A DNA stretch of 64,000 bases, from contig AP018180.1 of NCBI GenBank assembly GCA_002368155.1, positions 3,660,719 to 3,724,718 on the forward strand, given 5' to 3'. Below, piece after piece: positions 52,744 through 61,940 of this stretch. The first letter of the stretch is position 1. The number at the start of each line of letters is the position of its first letter. The notes under the pieces were generated by a model. It had not been told where the DNA came from and made no database searches. It saw only the letters and a program-made list of their open reading frames with translations. The position numbers and the translations under genes were made by a program. The stretch comes from Nostoc carneum NIES-2107 (GTDB taxonomy: Bacteria; Cyanobacteriota; Cyanobacteriia; Cyanobacteriales; Nostocaceae).

Positions 52744-53481
52744 CTAATTTTCAACTGTAGATAAACCTAACTCACTGGCTTGTTCGCAACAACAACCTGC
52801 AACTCCATCTGTAGGATTGATCTCAGACATAGTAACTAAAGGCAGTTTAGACAACAAGGAAGATGAAGTTAATTGCCATTGTAAAGTTGAGACATGCAAG
52901 TCTTTGATTAACCCTGTTTTGATGTCTAGTACCCAACCATGAATGCTAGGGGCGTTTTGATCGTGGAGTGCTTTCCGCAATATGGGAGTGTGGTAGAGAT
53001 TCTTCACCTGCGCTAGGACGTTAATTTCTGCTAAAAAATTCAGACGTGCTTCTCTGGTTGGTAAAGCGTCTATCTCTTCTTGGTTTTGCAGATAAAGTTC
53101 TCGAATAGGATTTACCCAGTTATCAATAATGCCAGTAGTTCTTCCCTCTAACGCTGCTTTAATCCCACCGCAATCGTAGTGGCCACAAACAATGATGTGT
53201 TCCACGTGAAGATGGCAAATCGCATATTCTAAAACCGCTAAGAAGTTGAGATCTGTAAGCGAAACTTGATTAGCAATATTGCGATGGACAAATAACTCTC
53301 CGGGTTCTGTGCGCGTAAAGTTGGTCAGAGGTAAACGACTGTCAGAACATCCTAAGTACAAAAAAGGAGGTTTTTGCCCATTTGACAGCTTGTTAAAGTA
53401 ATTTGCGTCTAGAGCTAGTTTGTCTGCAACCCAAGACTGATTATTACTCAGGAGTTCATCAATGGTGTGATATTTCATCAA
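52744..53481 (-). CDS. Beta-carbonic anhydrase
   Basis: This zinc enzyme interconverts CO2 and bicarbonate. It has ligands Cys45, His101 and Cys104 (LGCSDSR and VCGHYDCGG) and the Asp47-Arg49 dyad. The 245-residue length fits beta-class enzymes outside the carboxysome. There is no obvious signal peptide. The C-terminal end has a CCCEQASEL cysteine cluster of unknown use. Its neighbours are not CO2-concentrating genes. Confidence 0.93.
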   Translation of the reverse strand: MMKYHTIDELLSNNQSWVADKLALDANYFNKLSNGQKPPFLYLGCSDSRLPLTNFTRTEPGELFVHRNIANQVSLTDLNFLAVLEYAICHLHVEHIIVCGHYDCGGIKAALEGRTTGIIDNWVNPIRELYLQNQEEIDALPTREARLNFLAEINVLAQVKNLYHTPILRKALHDQNAPSIHGWVLDIKTGLIKDLHVSTLQWQLTSSSLLSKLPLVTMSEINPTDGVAGCCCEQASELGLSTVEN

Positions 53482-53659
53482 TGATTGAATAAATCTATGA
53501 TATGCATTGTATTTTATCTATATATAGATTTGTAGTTTATTCAAGAATCGCAAACAAGAGTTTGCTAAAAAAATTTACGAAAAGTAAGCATAAATGCACA
53601 TTCAGGTAGCCGCCTGGAAAGCGGCTACACAAAGGTCTTTGTCGCCGTTAGAGTCGCTG

Positions 53660-55321
53660 CTATTCTTCAATAGTAGGGGTACGAAGCTCTTCGACTAATA
53701 GCTGAATTTCTGCTGGTGGGGGTGGGGTAAGGCGAGAAACCACAAAGGTAACTACCAAATTAATCACCATACCTAAAGTGCCAATTCCTTCGGGAGAAAC
53801 ACCGAAAAACCAAGGTTGCATCCCTGCAAACTTCACACCGACAATGTAAATGATCGTAAACAGTAAACCTGTTAACATTCCCGCGATCGCACCTTGAGAA
53901 TTGGTACGCTTGTCGAAGATTCCCAAGAAGATCACAGGGAAGAAGCTAGCGGCGGCTAAACCGAAGGCAAAAGCCACAACTTCACTCACAAATCCTGGTG
54001 GATTTACGCCAAAATATCCCGCCAAAACCAACGATAAACCTACCATGATCCGCCCGACAAATACCCGTTTTTGTTCTGAGGCTGTGGAATCGACTATGCG
54101 GTAGTAAACATCATGGGCGACGGAACTGGAAATTACCAACAATAAACCTGATGCTGTAGACAAAGCCGCAGCTAATCCACCTGCAGCTACTAAAGCTATT
54201 ACCCAGGGCGGTAAGTTGGCGACCTCTGGGGTAGAAAGGACAATAATATCGCGATCAATTTTAATTTCGTTGGTGTCTTTATTAGGTGTTAGCTGAAGTC
54301 GCCCATCTTGATTTTTGTCGTCAAAGGTTAGTAGTCCCGTTTTTTCCCATTTGTTCGCCCAATCTAATTGCTGTACTTGTGTAATTGTTTGATTATGCAA
54401 AGTATTGATCAAGTTATAGCGGGCAAACATCGACAAAGCTGGCGCGGTGGTGTATAAAATGGCGATGAATAATAATGCCCAACCAGCAGAAAAGCGCGCT
54501 GCACGTACACTAGGTACAGTGTAAAATCTGACAATAATATGAGGTAGCCCAGCCGTGCCTACCATTAAGGCAATAGTGGTGAACAATACATCTATCATCG
54601 GCTTGTTGACGAACGGCTGAGTATACTCTTTAAACCCTAAGTCAACCTGAATTTTATTGAGCTTGTCAGCAACATCACTGAATGTAAATGCTAGTTGTGG
54701 AACAGGATTACCTGTCAATAAATTAGCAATAGCGATCGCCGGAATGAGGAAAGCAAAAATCAATACACAATACTGGGCTACTTGTGTCCAGGTGATACCT
54801 TTCATTCCTCCCAACACAGCAAAAAAGCCGACAATCACCATCCCGATGATTACGCCTGTATTAATGTCTACTTGTAAGAAGCGACTAAAAACAATGCCCA
54901 CACCCCGCATTTGTCCAGCGACATAAGTCAAAGAGACGAAAATCGCCGCAATGACTGCTACCAGACGCGCTACGTTAGAGTAATAGCGATCGCCGACAAA
55001 ATCCGGAACTGTATACTTACCAAATTTCCGCAGGTAAGGAGCTAACAGCAATGCTAGCAGTACATAGCCTCCAGTCCAGCCGAGTAAGTAAATAGAACCG
55101 TCATAACCTAAAAAGGAAATCAGCCCAGCCATAGAAATAAAAGAAGCCGCCGACATCCAATCAGCCGCAGTTGCAGCCCCATTAGCGATAGAAGGTATTC
55201 CCTGACCTGCGACAAAGAAGTCTTTACTACTTTCAACTCGTGATTGCCAACCAATATATATGTAAATGAGAAAGGAGATTCCAACTATCAAAAGAGTCCA
55301 AATTTCAACTGACACGTTCAC
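53660..55321 (-). CDS. Sodium:solute symporter, acetate permease type
   Basis: A 553-residue polytopic protein with about 13 membrane segments and the SSF-family signature around GGLAAALSTASGLLLVISSS (about 382-401). A hydrophilic loop at about 305-365 (DDKNQDGRLQLTPNKDTNEI) resembles an EF-hand-like calcium loop. It starts 3 bp after the DUF4212 gene, so both are one unit. Such pairs take up acetate, propionate or other small monocarboxylates with Na+. Confidence 0.9.
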   Translation of the reverse strand: MNVSVEIWTLLIVGISFLIYIYIGWQSRVESSKDFFVAGQGIPSIANGAATAADWMSAASFISMAGLISFLGYDGSIYLLGWTGGYVLLALLLAPYLRKFGKYTVPDFVGDRYYSNVARLVAVIAAIFVSLTYVAGQMRGVGIVFSRFLQVDINTGVIIGMVIVGFFAVLGGMKGITWTQVAQYCVLIFAFLIPAIAIANLLTGNPVPQLAFTFSDVADKLNKIQVDLGFKEYTQPFVNKPMIDVLFTTIALMVGTAGLPHIIVRFYTVPSVRAARFSAGWALLFIAILYTTAPALSMFARYNLINTLHNQTITQVQQLDWANKWEKTGLLTFDDKNQDGRLQLTPNKDTNEIKIDRDIIVLSTPEVANLPPWVIALVAAGGLAAALSTASGLLLVISSSVAHDVYYRIVDSTASEQKRVFVGRIMVGLSLVLAGYFGVNPPGFVSEVVAFAFGLAAASFFPVIFLGIFDKRTNSQGAIAGMLTGLLFTIIYIVGVKFAGMQPWFFGVSPEGIGTLGMVINLVVTFVVSRLTPPPPAEIQLLVEELRTPTIEE

Positions 55322-55324
55322 TCC

Positions 55325-55603
55325 TCACTTCTTATTACTATATTTGCGGTCTAACTTATCCATTTGGAAGGCATAAACGAAAATTAATCCCACAAATATC
55401 AAGATTGAGCCTTGCTGTGCCATCCAAAAGCCAAAGGGTACTCCAAAAAAGCGGATAGAGTTTAATGGTTGAACTAGTAAAATGCTGAAGACAAGCGAAA
55501 CAATTGCCCAGATAATTAAAAGATTACGAATTAAACTCGTGTTAGCTCGCCAATAAGAGTTGCGCTTATTTTCGTCCATTGTAGTTGAGTGTAAGTGCTT
55601 CAA
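55325..55603 (-). CDS. DUF4212 small symporter subunit
   Basis: The 92-residue protein has two membrane segments (LLIIWAIVSLVFSILLVQPL and GSILIFVGLIFVYAFQM), preceded by the typical YWRANTSLIRNLL entry. DUF4212 proteins accompany ActP-like symporters. It stops 3 bp before the symporter start. Confidence 0.9.
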   Translation of the reverse strand: MKHLHSTTMDENKRNSYWRANTSLIRNLLIIWAIVSLVFSILLVQPLNSIRFFGVPFGFWMAQQGSILIFVGLIFVYAFQMDKLDRKYSNKK

Positions 55604-56043
55604 AAAATCATATCAATAAGTCAGGATGATACTGAATGAATACTGTTGCATTTTTTGAAGATGCAATTAAATATATGGGCGTTCAAAGAATAAAAATCCA
55701 TATCTATATAAACAAATAAATATGTATAAAAAATTCTATTGTCAGAAGATAGATTGACAAGTTTAATGGTCGAAAATATCAGGATTTTCCAGGTAAACAG
55801 ATTTTTATTCTCAGTAAAATTACTTAAATTCAGCCAAGATATAGATATATCACTTCCGTAATCTTGACATTGGATTTCATAGACTTGCGTAGTTACTCTC
55901 AAGGCAGAATTTTTGCCAAAAGATACCGTATCTGATCTGGAAGCCTTTTTTCACCTTTCTTCTGAGCAACAAAGTATTGTAAATTAAAAATTTGATTGAT
56001 CAGCTTGTGTCGGCGGTTAATTATTATTAACAGTATGACAATT
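55604..56043. other. AT-rich intergenic region
   Basis: The 440 bp between two minus-strand genes hold no recognised gene, RNA or clear repeat. A 93-codon frame (55621-55902) has no family features. The symporter promoter presumably lies near 55620-55700. Confidence 0.4.
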
Positions 56044-57714
56044 TTAAGACCCAGGTTTGAAATAATCGAGAAGGCGATCGCCTGAATCGGCGCGAATTAA
56101 TGCTACAACTACATCGGGTAAACTTCTCAAACTGGGGTACACCAAATAACGTGGTTCCCAACGGGGACGAAACTTTTCTTTGTAGGCGTGTAAACCTTTG
56201 AAGTTATAGAAGCGATTTAAATGTTCATATAGATAGCCTAATACTTTCTCTAAGCGGCGTGATTCTGGGGTTTCACCTACACCAGCTAAAGCAGAAAGTG
56301 CAAAATTAAAACTATCGTAATTTTTCTCTTTAAAATACTGGAGCATGGAACTAAATAAAAAGTCCATTGTGCCATTTTCCATTGTTGGACGATGGCGCAT
56401 CATATCCAAAGTAACTTCATTATGTTGATACTCTGGCACAATATTGGCAAAGGCAGTAATTTTTCCTTGAGGTTCGTAAACTACAGCAATTACACAATCT
56501 CGCAAATAAGCTTCATCAAACCAACCCAGAGAAAACTTTTTTTCTGAACCTTGTACCATCTTTAACCATTCATCACTTACAGGTTTTAGCTGACGTAATA
56601 ATTCATCAGCAATTGGTGGTTCGTAAAACTTGACTTCATAGCCTAGTTTTGTCAACTTATTAATTGCAGAGCGAAACTTTTGACCAGCTTTACCTTGTAA
56701 AGTAAAAGTCTCCAGATCTACTATCGCTTCTTCACCAATCTTGAGTACCCGGAAACCGAGAGAAATGTAAATATCCAAATTATTGGGTAAGGTTTGGTAA
56801 AAGGCAGGATACCAATCATTACGCTGGCAAAACTCCCCAAAAGCGGCTATTACCTCTTGACGTTCATCTATGGGGCCAATGGGATCTCCCAATGCGATCG
56901 CACCCCTACCTTTGGGAACATAGGCGATTATACTGCGACCGGAAGGACTAAAATAATAACTTTTATCACTTAATAATGTGTAAGCTGCTAAAGAAGAATG
57001 ACCATATTTTTCGACAATTTCTTTAGCTTTGCGGCGTTCGTTGATGGTGGCCGAATCACGTAAAAAAACTGGTTGTAATAGCATTACTAATGCATAGATA
57101 AACGTACAAGCTGCTATTACATAAATTGAATCAGCAAAAAAATTACCAAATCGGGTTTTGGGTTGCAATCCAGCATTATCTTCTGTAAAAAACATGGCGA
57201 GAGTTTGAAATATCGCATCTTGCCAATCAAAATTCACCGAAAATTTGCCATCTAGCAAGTAAAATCCAATTGTGCCGTATGCCAAAGTAAATAGTAAAGC
57301 GCCTAATAATACCCTAACTCCCCGTGCAATTGAAGGACGGTCTGACTGGGCAGTAAATATATGGCGCATGGAGATTAATTGTACCAACAATATACCAGAA
57401 AGTATACTTTCTTCATAGTCCCAACCCTTAACTAAATGACTAATAATAGAAATTACTAATAAACCAATTGTCAGTAACCAAGCGATACGTTTCCGCCGCA
57501 ATAAATTTGTTGCCAAAGCTAATAATGCAAACCCAGTTAAAGCCGCAAATATATGTCCACTAGCGCGAATTTCAAAGGGTAATAATTGCTTTAACCAGTG
57601 AGTGCGTTCAGGTAATGTTGGCGTAACGGCAGAAACCAAGTTGACTAATCCGACTAAAGCTGTGAGAAAAGCTGCAATCCTCAGTCCAATTTTGGTTTTT
57701 AATTTAGAAGTCAT
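56044..57714 (-). CDS. MprF-like membrane protein with DUF2156 domain
   Basis: A 556-residue protein with about six N-terminal membrane segments (to about 222), then a DUF2156/GNAT-like domain as in lysyl-phosphatidylglycerol synthase (DKSYYFSPSGRSIIAYVPKG, about 245-264; FAFANIVPEYQ-type core; later TLDMMRHRPTMENGTMDFLF). MprF proteins move amino acids from tRNA to phosphatidylglycerol and flip the product. The membrane part here is shorter than full MprF, so the exact activity is unsure. Confidence 0.85.
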   Translation of the reverse strand: MTSKLKTKIGLRIAAFLTALVGLVNLVSAVTPTLPERTHWLKQLLPFEIRASGHIFAALTGFALLALATNLLRRKRIAWLLTIGLLVISIISHLVKGWDYEESILSGILLVQLISMRHIFTAQSDRPSIARGVRVLLGALLFTLAYGTIGFYLLDGKFSVNFDWQDAIFQTLAMFFTEDNAGLQPKTRFGNFFADSIYVIAACTFIYALVMLLQPVFLRDSATINERRKAKEIVEKYGHSSLAAYTLLSDKSYYFSPSGRSIIAYVPKGRGAIALGDPIGPIDERQEVIAAFGEFCQRNDWYPAFYQTLPNNLDIYISLGFRVLKIGEEAIVDLETFTLQGKAGQKFRSAINKLTKLGYEVKFYEPPIADELLRQLKPVSDEWLKMVQGSEKKFSLGWFDEAYLRDCVIAVVYEPQGKITAFANIVPEYQHNEVTLDMMRHRPTMENGTMDFLFSSMLQYFKEKNYDSFNFALSALAGVGETPESRRLEKVLGYLYEHLNRFYNFKGLHAYKEKFRPRWEPRYLVYPSLRSLPDVVVALIRADSGDRLLDYFKPGS

Positions 57715-58182
57715 TTTTCATTGATGATGAGTTAAGTAGGTCTGCAAAATTAAAGATAACTGGCTGAGACTGTCATTCTTACAAAGTTCTGATCGGAGGA
57801 AACCTCCGCTCAACGCCAGTTCGTTCAAGTCGGGAAACCCGCCCACACGACTGGCTCGACTTTGCGCTTTGTCCTTTGTCATTTGTCATTTGTAAAAATT
57901 TCCAGTAACGCACCGCAGCATGGAATGAAATTATTTATTGAGGTAACAGTAGGGTATGTTACGGCTATGAAAGGATTTGGCACACAGAAATAATTAAATT
58001 TAGCCGTAACGCACCATCCATGCGTCGGTACGTTAGGCGCTAAGATAGTTATCTCGTGAAAAATCATATTGGAAATCAGTGCCTAACACACCCTACAGTA
58101 ATTTTATTTGTACTTTATAAATACCTCTTAGGTTTTTCAAAACTCAAATATGAATCATATAATTACTTGTTCAGGTATTTCT
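57715..58182. other. Intergenic region with palindromic repeats
   Basis: This 468-bp gap holds dispersed repeats at about 57787-57866 (GTCGGGAAACCCGCC core), a GTCATTT array, and an imperfect 14-bp inverted repeat at 57953-58012 (GGTATGTTACGGCT / AGCCGTAACGCACC). No gene is supported. Confidence 0.55.
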
Positions 58183-59097
58183 TTATTTGGCATTCTTAAC
58201 TTTTGCATTATCAAACTGTTTCCCTACATACGAAAGTGAATCTTTTAGATGTTTGTGAAAATAGTTCCAGCCAAAATCTGCACCAGATACACCATGCCCG
58301 CCAGGAAAGGCATAGAATACATTAGCAACACCTAATTTGTTTAAAGTTTCATGAAAAGCTTGAGTAGAAGCTAAAAATTCTACATCGCTACGTCCAGAAT
58401 CAAGATACACCCGTAATCGCTTTTGCTCAGGAATAGCTAATTTTTGCACAATTTGTTCGGGGCTATTTTGGGGGCCGCTATTATCTGTAAAATAACCACA
58501 ATGGCTAAACAGAACATTGAAGTTATTCAGATAGCGTAACCCGATGTTAAATGCTCCCCATCCCCCAGAAGAAACACCTCCCATTGCCCAAAATTGCGGA
58601 TTATTTAAAGTGCGATAATTTGACTTGACAACTTTGACTAATTCCGCACCAATTAAAGTACTAATTTTGCCATTAGGGCCATCAAAATAATCTGGATCGT
58701 ATAAAGGGCTAGAACCACGATTGTCATTACCATCAGGTGTAATTACAATTGATGGGGCTAATTTTTTACTTTGATAAAGTTCATGTAGTACGTCTAAAAG
58801 TGCATATTTATCCGCAAAAGCACGTTCGTTATCATGTCCGCCATGTAATAAAAAGATAACAGGATAACGCTTTTGGGGATTTTGGCGATAGTCAGGCGGT
58901 AAAATTAGCCCATAGTTGCGGACTTGTCCCATTGCTTGGGAGTTAAAGCTTTTTAGCTGAAACTCCAACCCTGTATTTGCTTGTGCTTGAGGTGCATCTA
59001 ATTGCGGTGCGCCTAAAATAAACACGTAGCCGTAACCAGCCACGGTTAAAAAAGCGATCGCACTAGCTAAGGTAATTACAACACGAGAGATTTTCAT
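58183..59097 (-). CDS. Secreted or anchored esterase (PF00756-like)
   Basis: A 304-residue alpha/beta hydrolase with an N-terminal signal or anchor (VVITLASAIAFLTVAGYGYV). YPVIFLLHGGHDNERAF (about 78-94) gives the oxyanion loop, and GGVSSGGWGAF (about 173-183) the GxSxG nucleophile Ser176. PGGHGVSGADFGW (about 265-277) has the catalytic His. It is similar to esterase D/feruloyl-esterase-like putative esterases; the natural ester is unknown. No partner genes are nearby. Confidence 0.85.
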   Translation of the reverse strand: MKISRVVITLASAIAFLTVAGYGYVFILGAPQLDAPQAQANTGLEFQLKSFNSQAMGQVRNYGLILPPDYRQNPQKRYPVIFLLHGGHDNERAFADKYALLDVLHELYQSKKLAPSIVITPDGNDNRGSSPLYDPDYFDGPNGKISTLIGAELVKVVKSNYRTLNNPQFWAMGGVSSGGWGAFNIGLRYLNNFNVLFSHCGYFTDNSGPQNSPEQIVQKLAIPEQKRLRVYLDSGRSDVEFLASTQAFHETLNKLGVANVFYAFPGGHGVSGADFGWNYFHKHLKDSLSYVGKQFDNAKVKNAK

Positions 59098-59168
59098 ACT
59101 TAAACCTCATCCAGATTGAAAACTGAAGTTTTATTGAGAAAATTTTAGATAATAGCAGGAGACAGGGA

Positions 59169-59365
59169 TGCTGAAGGTAGAATGCGATCGCTGCAATGAG
59201 AAAGCCTTAGATTTAACAGAAGAAGCGTTGAAAGCAAAGTATATTCGCACCTACGAGCGAATGATGGTGTTGTATGAGATATGTAATGGAAAAAGTGCAA
59301 CAAAAGTAGTCTAACAAACAGGTCGAAACCCACAGACAATTATGGATTGGGTAAACTCTCGTTAA
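59169..59365 (+). pseudogene. Transposase helix-turn-helix remnant
   Basis: From ATG 59169 the frame (MLKVECDRCNEKALDLTEEA, then YERMMVLYEICNGKSATKVV) hits TAA where a glutamine codon is usual. It continues in frame as QTGRNPQTIMDWVNSR to a second stop. It resembles the N-terminus of a cyanobacterial IS transposase. The catalytic part is absent. Confidence 0.6.
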
Positions 59366-59790
59366 TCCGCTAACTCTTCTCGCAACAAGGCGCGGAATCC
59401 TGCTTGCTGAAAATGTTCGTTGGCAGTTAAAGCTTCAGTAATTCCACCATATTGCATGACTATAAAAGATACGCAATCAACAAAGCTCCACTCTTTTTCG
59501 GAGCGATCGCAATATAGTTGAAAAGCTCTATCGTAGAGTTCCGGCGATAAAGGTACAATTGCAACTTTCGAGTCTGCGGCTAGGGCATTTAATAAGGTAA
59601 CTGCACTATGACGAAAAGGCTGTTTGCTTAAGAGATTGCCGATTTCTAACATTACAGCTTGGGTAGTTACCAAGCGTGTACCAGCGGTTTCTAAAATTTC
59701 TGCGAGATGCACAGCACGTCTATGTAATTTATCTTGCGGTGCAGATAAGGCGATCGCAAATGTTGTATCAAGAAAGACTTCCGACCTCAT
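59362..59790 (-). CDS. PIN-domain toxin (VapC-like)
   Basis: The 142-residue PIN-domain protein has the acidic ribonuclease residues in FLDTTFAIAL (Asp8), QAVMLEIGN (Glu about 46) and EWSFVDCVSFIVM (Asp about 104), with a later ALTANEHFQQAGF region. PIN toxins cut tRNA or rRNA. It starts 17 bp after the antitoxin gene, and together they look like a toxin-antitoxin pair. All key residues appear present. Confidence 0.88.
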   Translation of the reverse strand: MRSEVFLDTTFAIALSAPQDKLHRRAVHLAEILETAGTRLVTTQAVMLEIGNLLSKQPFRHSAVTLLNALAADSKVAIVPLSPELYDRAFQLYCDRSEKEWSFVDCVSFIVMQYGGITEALTANEHFQQAGFRALLREELAD

Positions 59791-59806
59791 GCTGAATTTC
59801 TGAACC

Positions 59807-60013
59807 TTATAAATATTTGTCGATGTTGGTAGACCAATCAGCCGGCCCTGAAAGATTCAGCGATCGCGCGGTCTGCAAGAATGATACACTTTCCTGCTTC
59901 TCTGGCGGTAAAATTTCGATACTCAACCGCACACGAGTATTGTTTGGTAATGCGATCTGTTCAGTAGGATAGAAGACTCTGCCATCAAAAACTGCTGTGA
60001 TTGTGTCTGCCAT
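59807..60013 (-). CDS. DUF104-like antitoxin
   Basis: A 68-residue protein (MADTITAVFDGRVFYPTEQI) with the short DUF104/AF2212 beta fold followed by a helical tail, as in antitoxins paired with PIN toxins. I start at ATG 60013, preceded by GGAA; a TTG 21 bp upstream gives a longer frame. The PIN gene follows 16 bp downstream. Confidence 0.8.
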   Translation of the reverse strand: MADTITAVFDGRVFYPTEQIALPNNTRVRLSIEILPPEKQESVSFLQTARSLNLSGPADWSTNIDKYL

Positions 60014-60117
60014 GATATTTCCAAAGCGCTGCAATAATATCCTAGTCTGGTTGTGTGCGGAAGGGTGAAAGGTGAAAGGTTAAGGGTGAAAGGTGAAAGG
60101 TGAAAGATGAAATTTTA

Positions 60118-60217
60118 TACCAATTTGAAAAAAGAATGCGACAGATTGTAGGGGCACGGGCATTGCCCTGCCCTCTAGAATATTATTGATATGTCGCAAA
60201 CATTATTTGATTTGGTA
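60118..60217. mobile_element. MITE family B, copy 4 (100 bp)
   Basis: It begins TACCAATTTGAAAAAAGAAT, has the inner GGGGCACGGGCATTGCCCTG segment, and ends ...CAAACATTATTTGATTTGGTA. TA is at both edges. It is closest to copy 1. The surrounding 60035-60392 gap also has GGTGAAA repeats (60055-60109) and no gene. Confidence 0.8.
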
Positions 60218-60392
60218 TTACCCTAGCCATTGATGGTTAGGGTAGGAATTAGGGACAGCTGGATTTTGTTCCACAAAGGCTTGTGCCAATTTTCACTTCA
60301 TCGTTTATCTTTTCTTCGGTCAGTTTTTTAATATACAAATACCCAAAAATTCATAGTCAGGGAAAAGTCAGCCATTTTGGAGAATTGAATAG

Positions 60393-61055
60393 TCAAATCT
60401 TGCAAGATACCCAAATACCACGGCCATGTTTGGCAAATTCATCGATGGTTTGCAGTGATAGCTCGTGATTGGTCATATTTTGCAGCATTGCCAATGGTAG
60501 AGTGAGAGAATTTGCACCCGCTTGCAGAGAGGCTACCGCTTCTTCTGGAGATTTGATACTAGCCGCCATAATTTTTGTATCGCTACCTTTGACGACATTA
60601 GCCATTTGCTGCACTAAGGCTATGCCATCACCTAAAAGTTTAGTAGCACGATTAACATAGGCGATCGCATATTTTGCACCCGCTTCTTTGGCTACTGCGG
60701 CTTGCGCTGCACTATAAATTCCTGTCACCGCACAGGGAATTTCCCCAGCTAATGCTGCAACAACCTGAAAACCAACTAATGCTGCAGGAATTTTTAATAC
60801 AGTTTGCTGACCAATAATTTCAAAAGCCGCCCGCCCTTCTGCTAACATCTCATCAAAATCAGATGACATTAACTGATAAAACAATGGGCCTGTAGTTAAC
60901 TGTGCCAATCGTTTGAGTGTAGTCTCTACTGGTAAATCGCTTTTTGCCAAAAGAGTTGGGTTGGTCGTGATACCCTTTACCCAACCCAATTCTTTAGCAG
61001 CCTGGGCTTCAGCGATAATTGCCGAATCGAGATAAATGCTCACGTTTTGCTCCAA
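60393..61055 (-). CDS. fsa: Transaldolase-like fructose-6-phosphate aldolase
   Basis: The 220-residue class I aldolase of the small transaldolase family has IYLDSAIIAEAQAAKELGWV and KGITTNPTLLAKS at the start. Schiff-base Lys88 is in TVLKIPAAL, and ITGIYSAAQAAVAKEAGA (about 113) is a conserved loop. It could act as transaldolase or F6P aldolase. It has no operon partner here. Confidence 0.9.
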   Translation of the reverse strand: MEQNVSIYLDSAIIAEAQAAKELGWVKGITTNPTLLAKSDLPVETTLKRLAQLTTGPLFYQLMSSDFDEMLAEGRAAFEIIGQQTVLKIPAALVGFQVVAALAGEIPCAVTGIYSAAQAAVAKEAGAKYAIAYVNRATKLLGDGIALVQQMANVVKGSDTKIMAASIKSPEEAVASLQAGANSLTLPLAMLQNMTNHELSLQTIDEFAKHGRGIWVSCKI

Positions 61056-61128
61056 AGAAAGGTTGCGTCGCTGTCATTCTACAGCTGATTGATTGATTCG
61101 AGTTTCGGCGATCGCTAGTATTTTGGGT

Positions 61129-61665
61129 CTACAAAGCTACAATCTGAAAATTCTCAAAAACAACTTGAAAACCTTCCCGTTCCGGTGATGCACACATGGG
61201 GCCAACCTGTAATTTTTCTGCTTCAGTTAGATAAGCCAGTCGAATCATTTTGTATTGTTCAGCATCAAGGGAATATTTCACCTCTACCGTACCGCCTTTT
61301 CGCTCTAACCTCAGCCATACAGAAATCGGGTTTTGAGGTAGTTCTACCACAGACCAGTCAGAATAATCTCGCGTCACTACCGCACTGGCGTATTGCACGC
61401 CTTCGACAAATTCAATTCCACTTTTTAACCAAGTTAAATTATGTTCGCGGATCATTAACCCGGCTTGGTCGTAAAGTACTTCATATTTCCCACTAATTTT
61501 GACATCAACTCTAAAATTACCTGTCACTTCTTGATAATAAAAATGCCCAGTATCACGAATAAATCCATAATGAGTTTTGCGCCAGAAATCTGTATTTAAT
61601 CCAGAGGTGACTGTAAGAGTCTGCCCTTGCTGATGCCAAACAGGTGGTTCGTTATGCCATTTCAT
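61129..61665 (-). CDS. DUF1349 family protein
   Basis: The 178-residue all-beta, laminin-G-like protein has DFWRKTHYGFIRDTGHFYYQ (about 26-45) and YDQAGLMIREHNLTWLKSGI (about 85-104), typical of DUF1349. It probably binds carbohydrate or forms part of a hydrolase-like fold, but no catalytic function is established. No signal peptide is present. Confidence 0.85.
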   Translation of the reverse strand: MKWHNEPPVWHQQGQTLTVTSGLNTDFWRKTHYGFIRDTGHFYYQEVTGNFRVDVKISGKYEVLYDQAGLMIREHNLTWLKSGIEFVEGVQYASAVVTRDYSDWSVVELPQNPISVWLRLERKGGTVEVKYSLDAEQYKMIRLAYLTEAEKLQVGPMCASPEREGFQVVFENFQIVAL

Positions 61666-61940
61666 AGACTACTTGTTGAGAAAAAGAACAGGGAAGAAAT
61701 GAAAAACTCCACCCACAAGGGGATGGAGTTTTAGGGCATGGGTAAGAGTTCCCAATGCCCAATGCCCAATGCCCCAAGTCGGCGGGCGGCTATCCCTCTC
61801 CACCCACAAGGGGATAGAGTTTCCCGCCGACTTCCAATAAAGCTATACTTAGCTTCGCAAAAATCAAAAATTAGTTCTATCTCAATACCTTATATATATT
61901 TAATATATTTCGTGGGCAGAACCACAGGATGGGGTGAGCT
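61666..61940. repeat. Direct repeat pair upstream of the GS-like gene
   Basis: CCACCCACAAGGGGATGGAG (about 61709) recurs as CCACCCACAAGGGGATAGAG (about 61799), roughly 90 bp apart. Between them lie CAATGCC tandem units and GTCGGCGGGCGG, which pairs with CCCGCCGAC at about 61825. This is a composite intergenic repeat; the promoter of the downstream gene lies after it. Confidence 0.6.

Noticed and set aside
55621-55902. 93-codon minus-strand frame
   Set aside because: AT-rich low-information product with no motifs, in an otherwise empty spacer.
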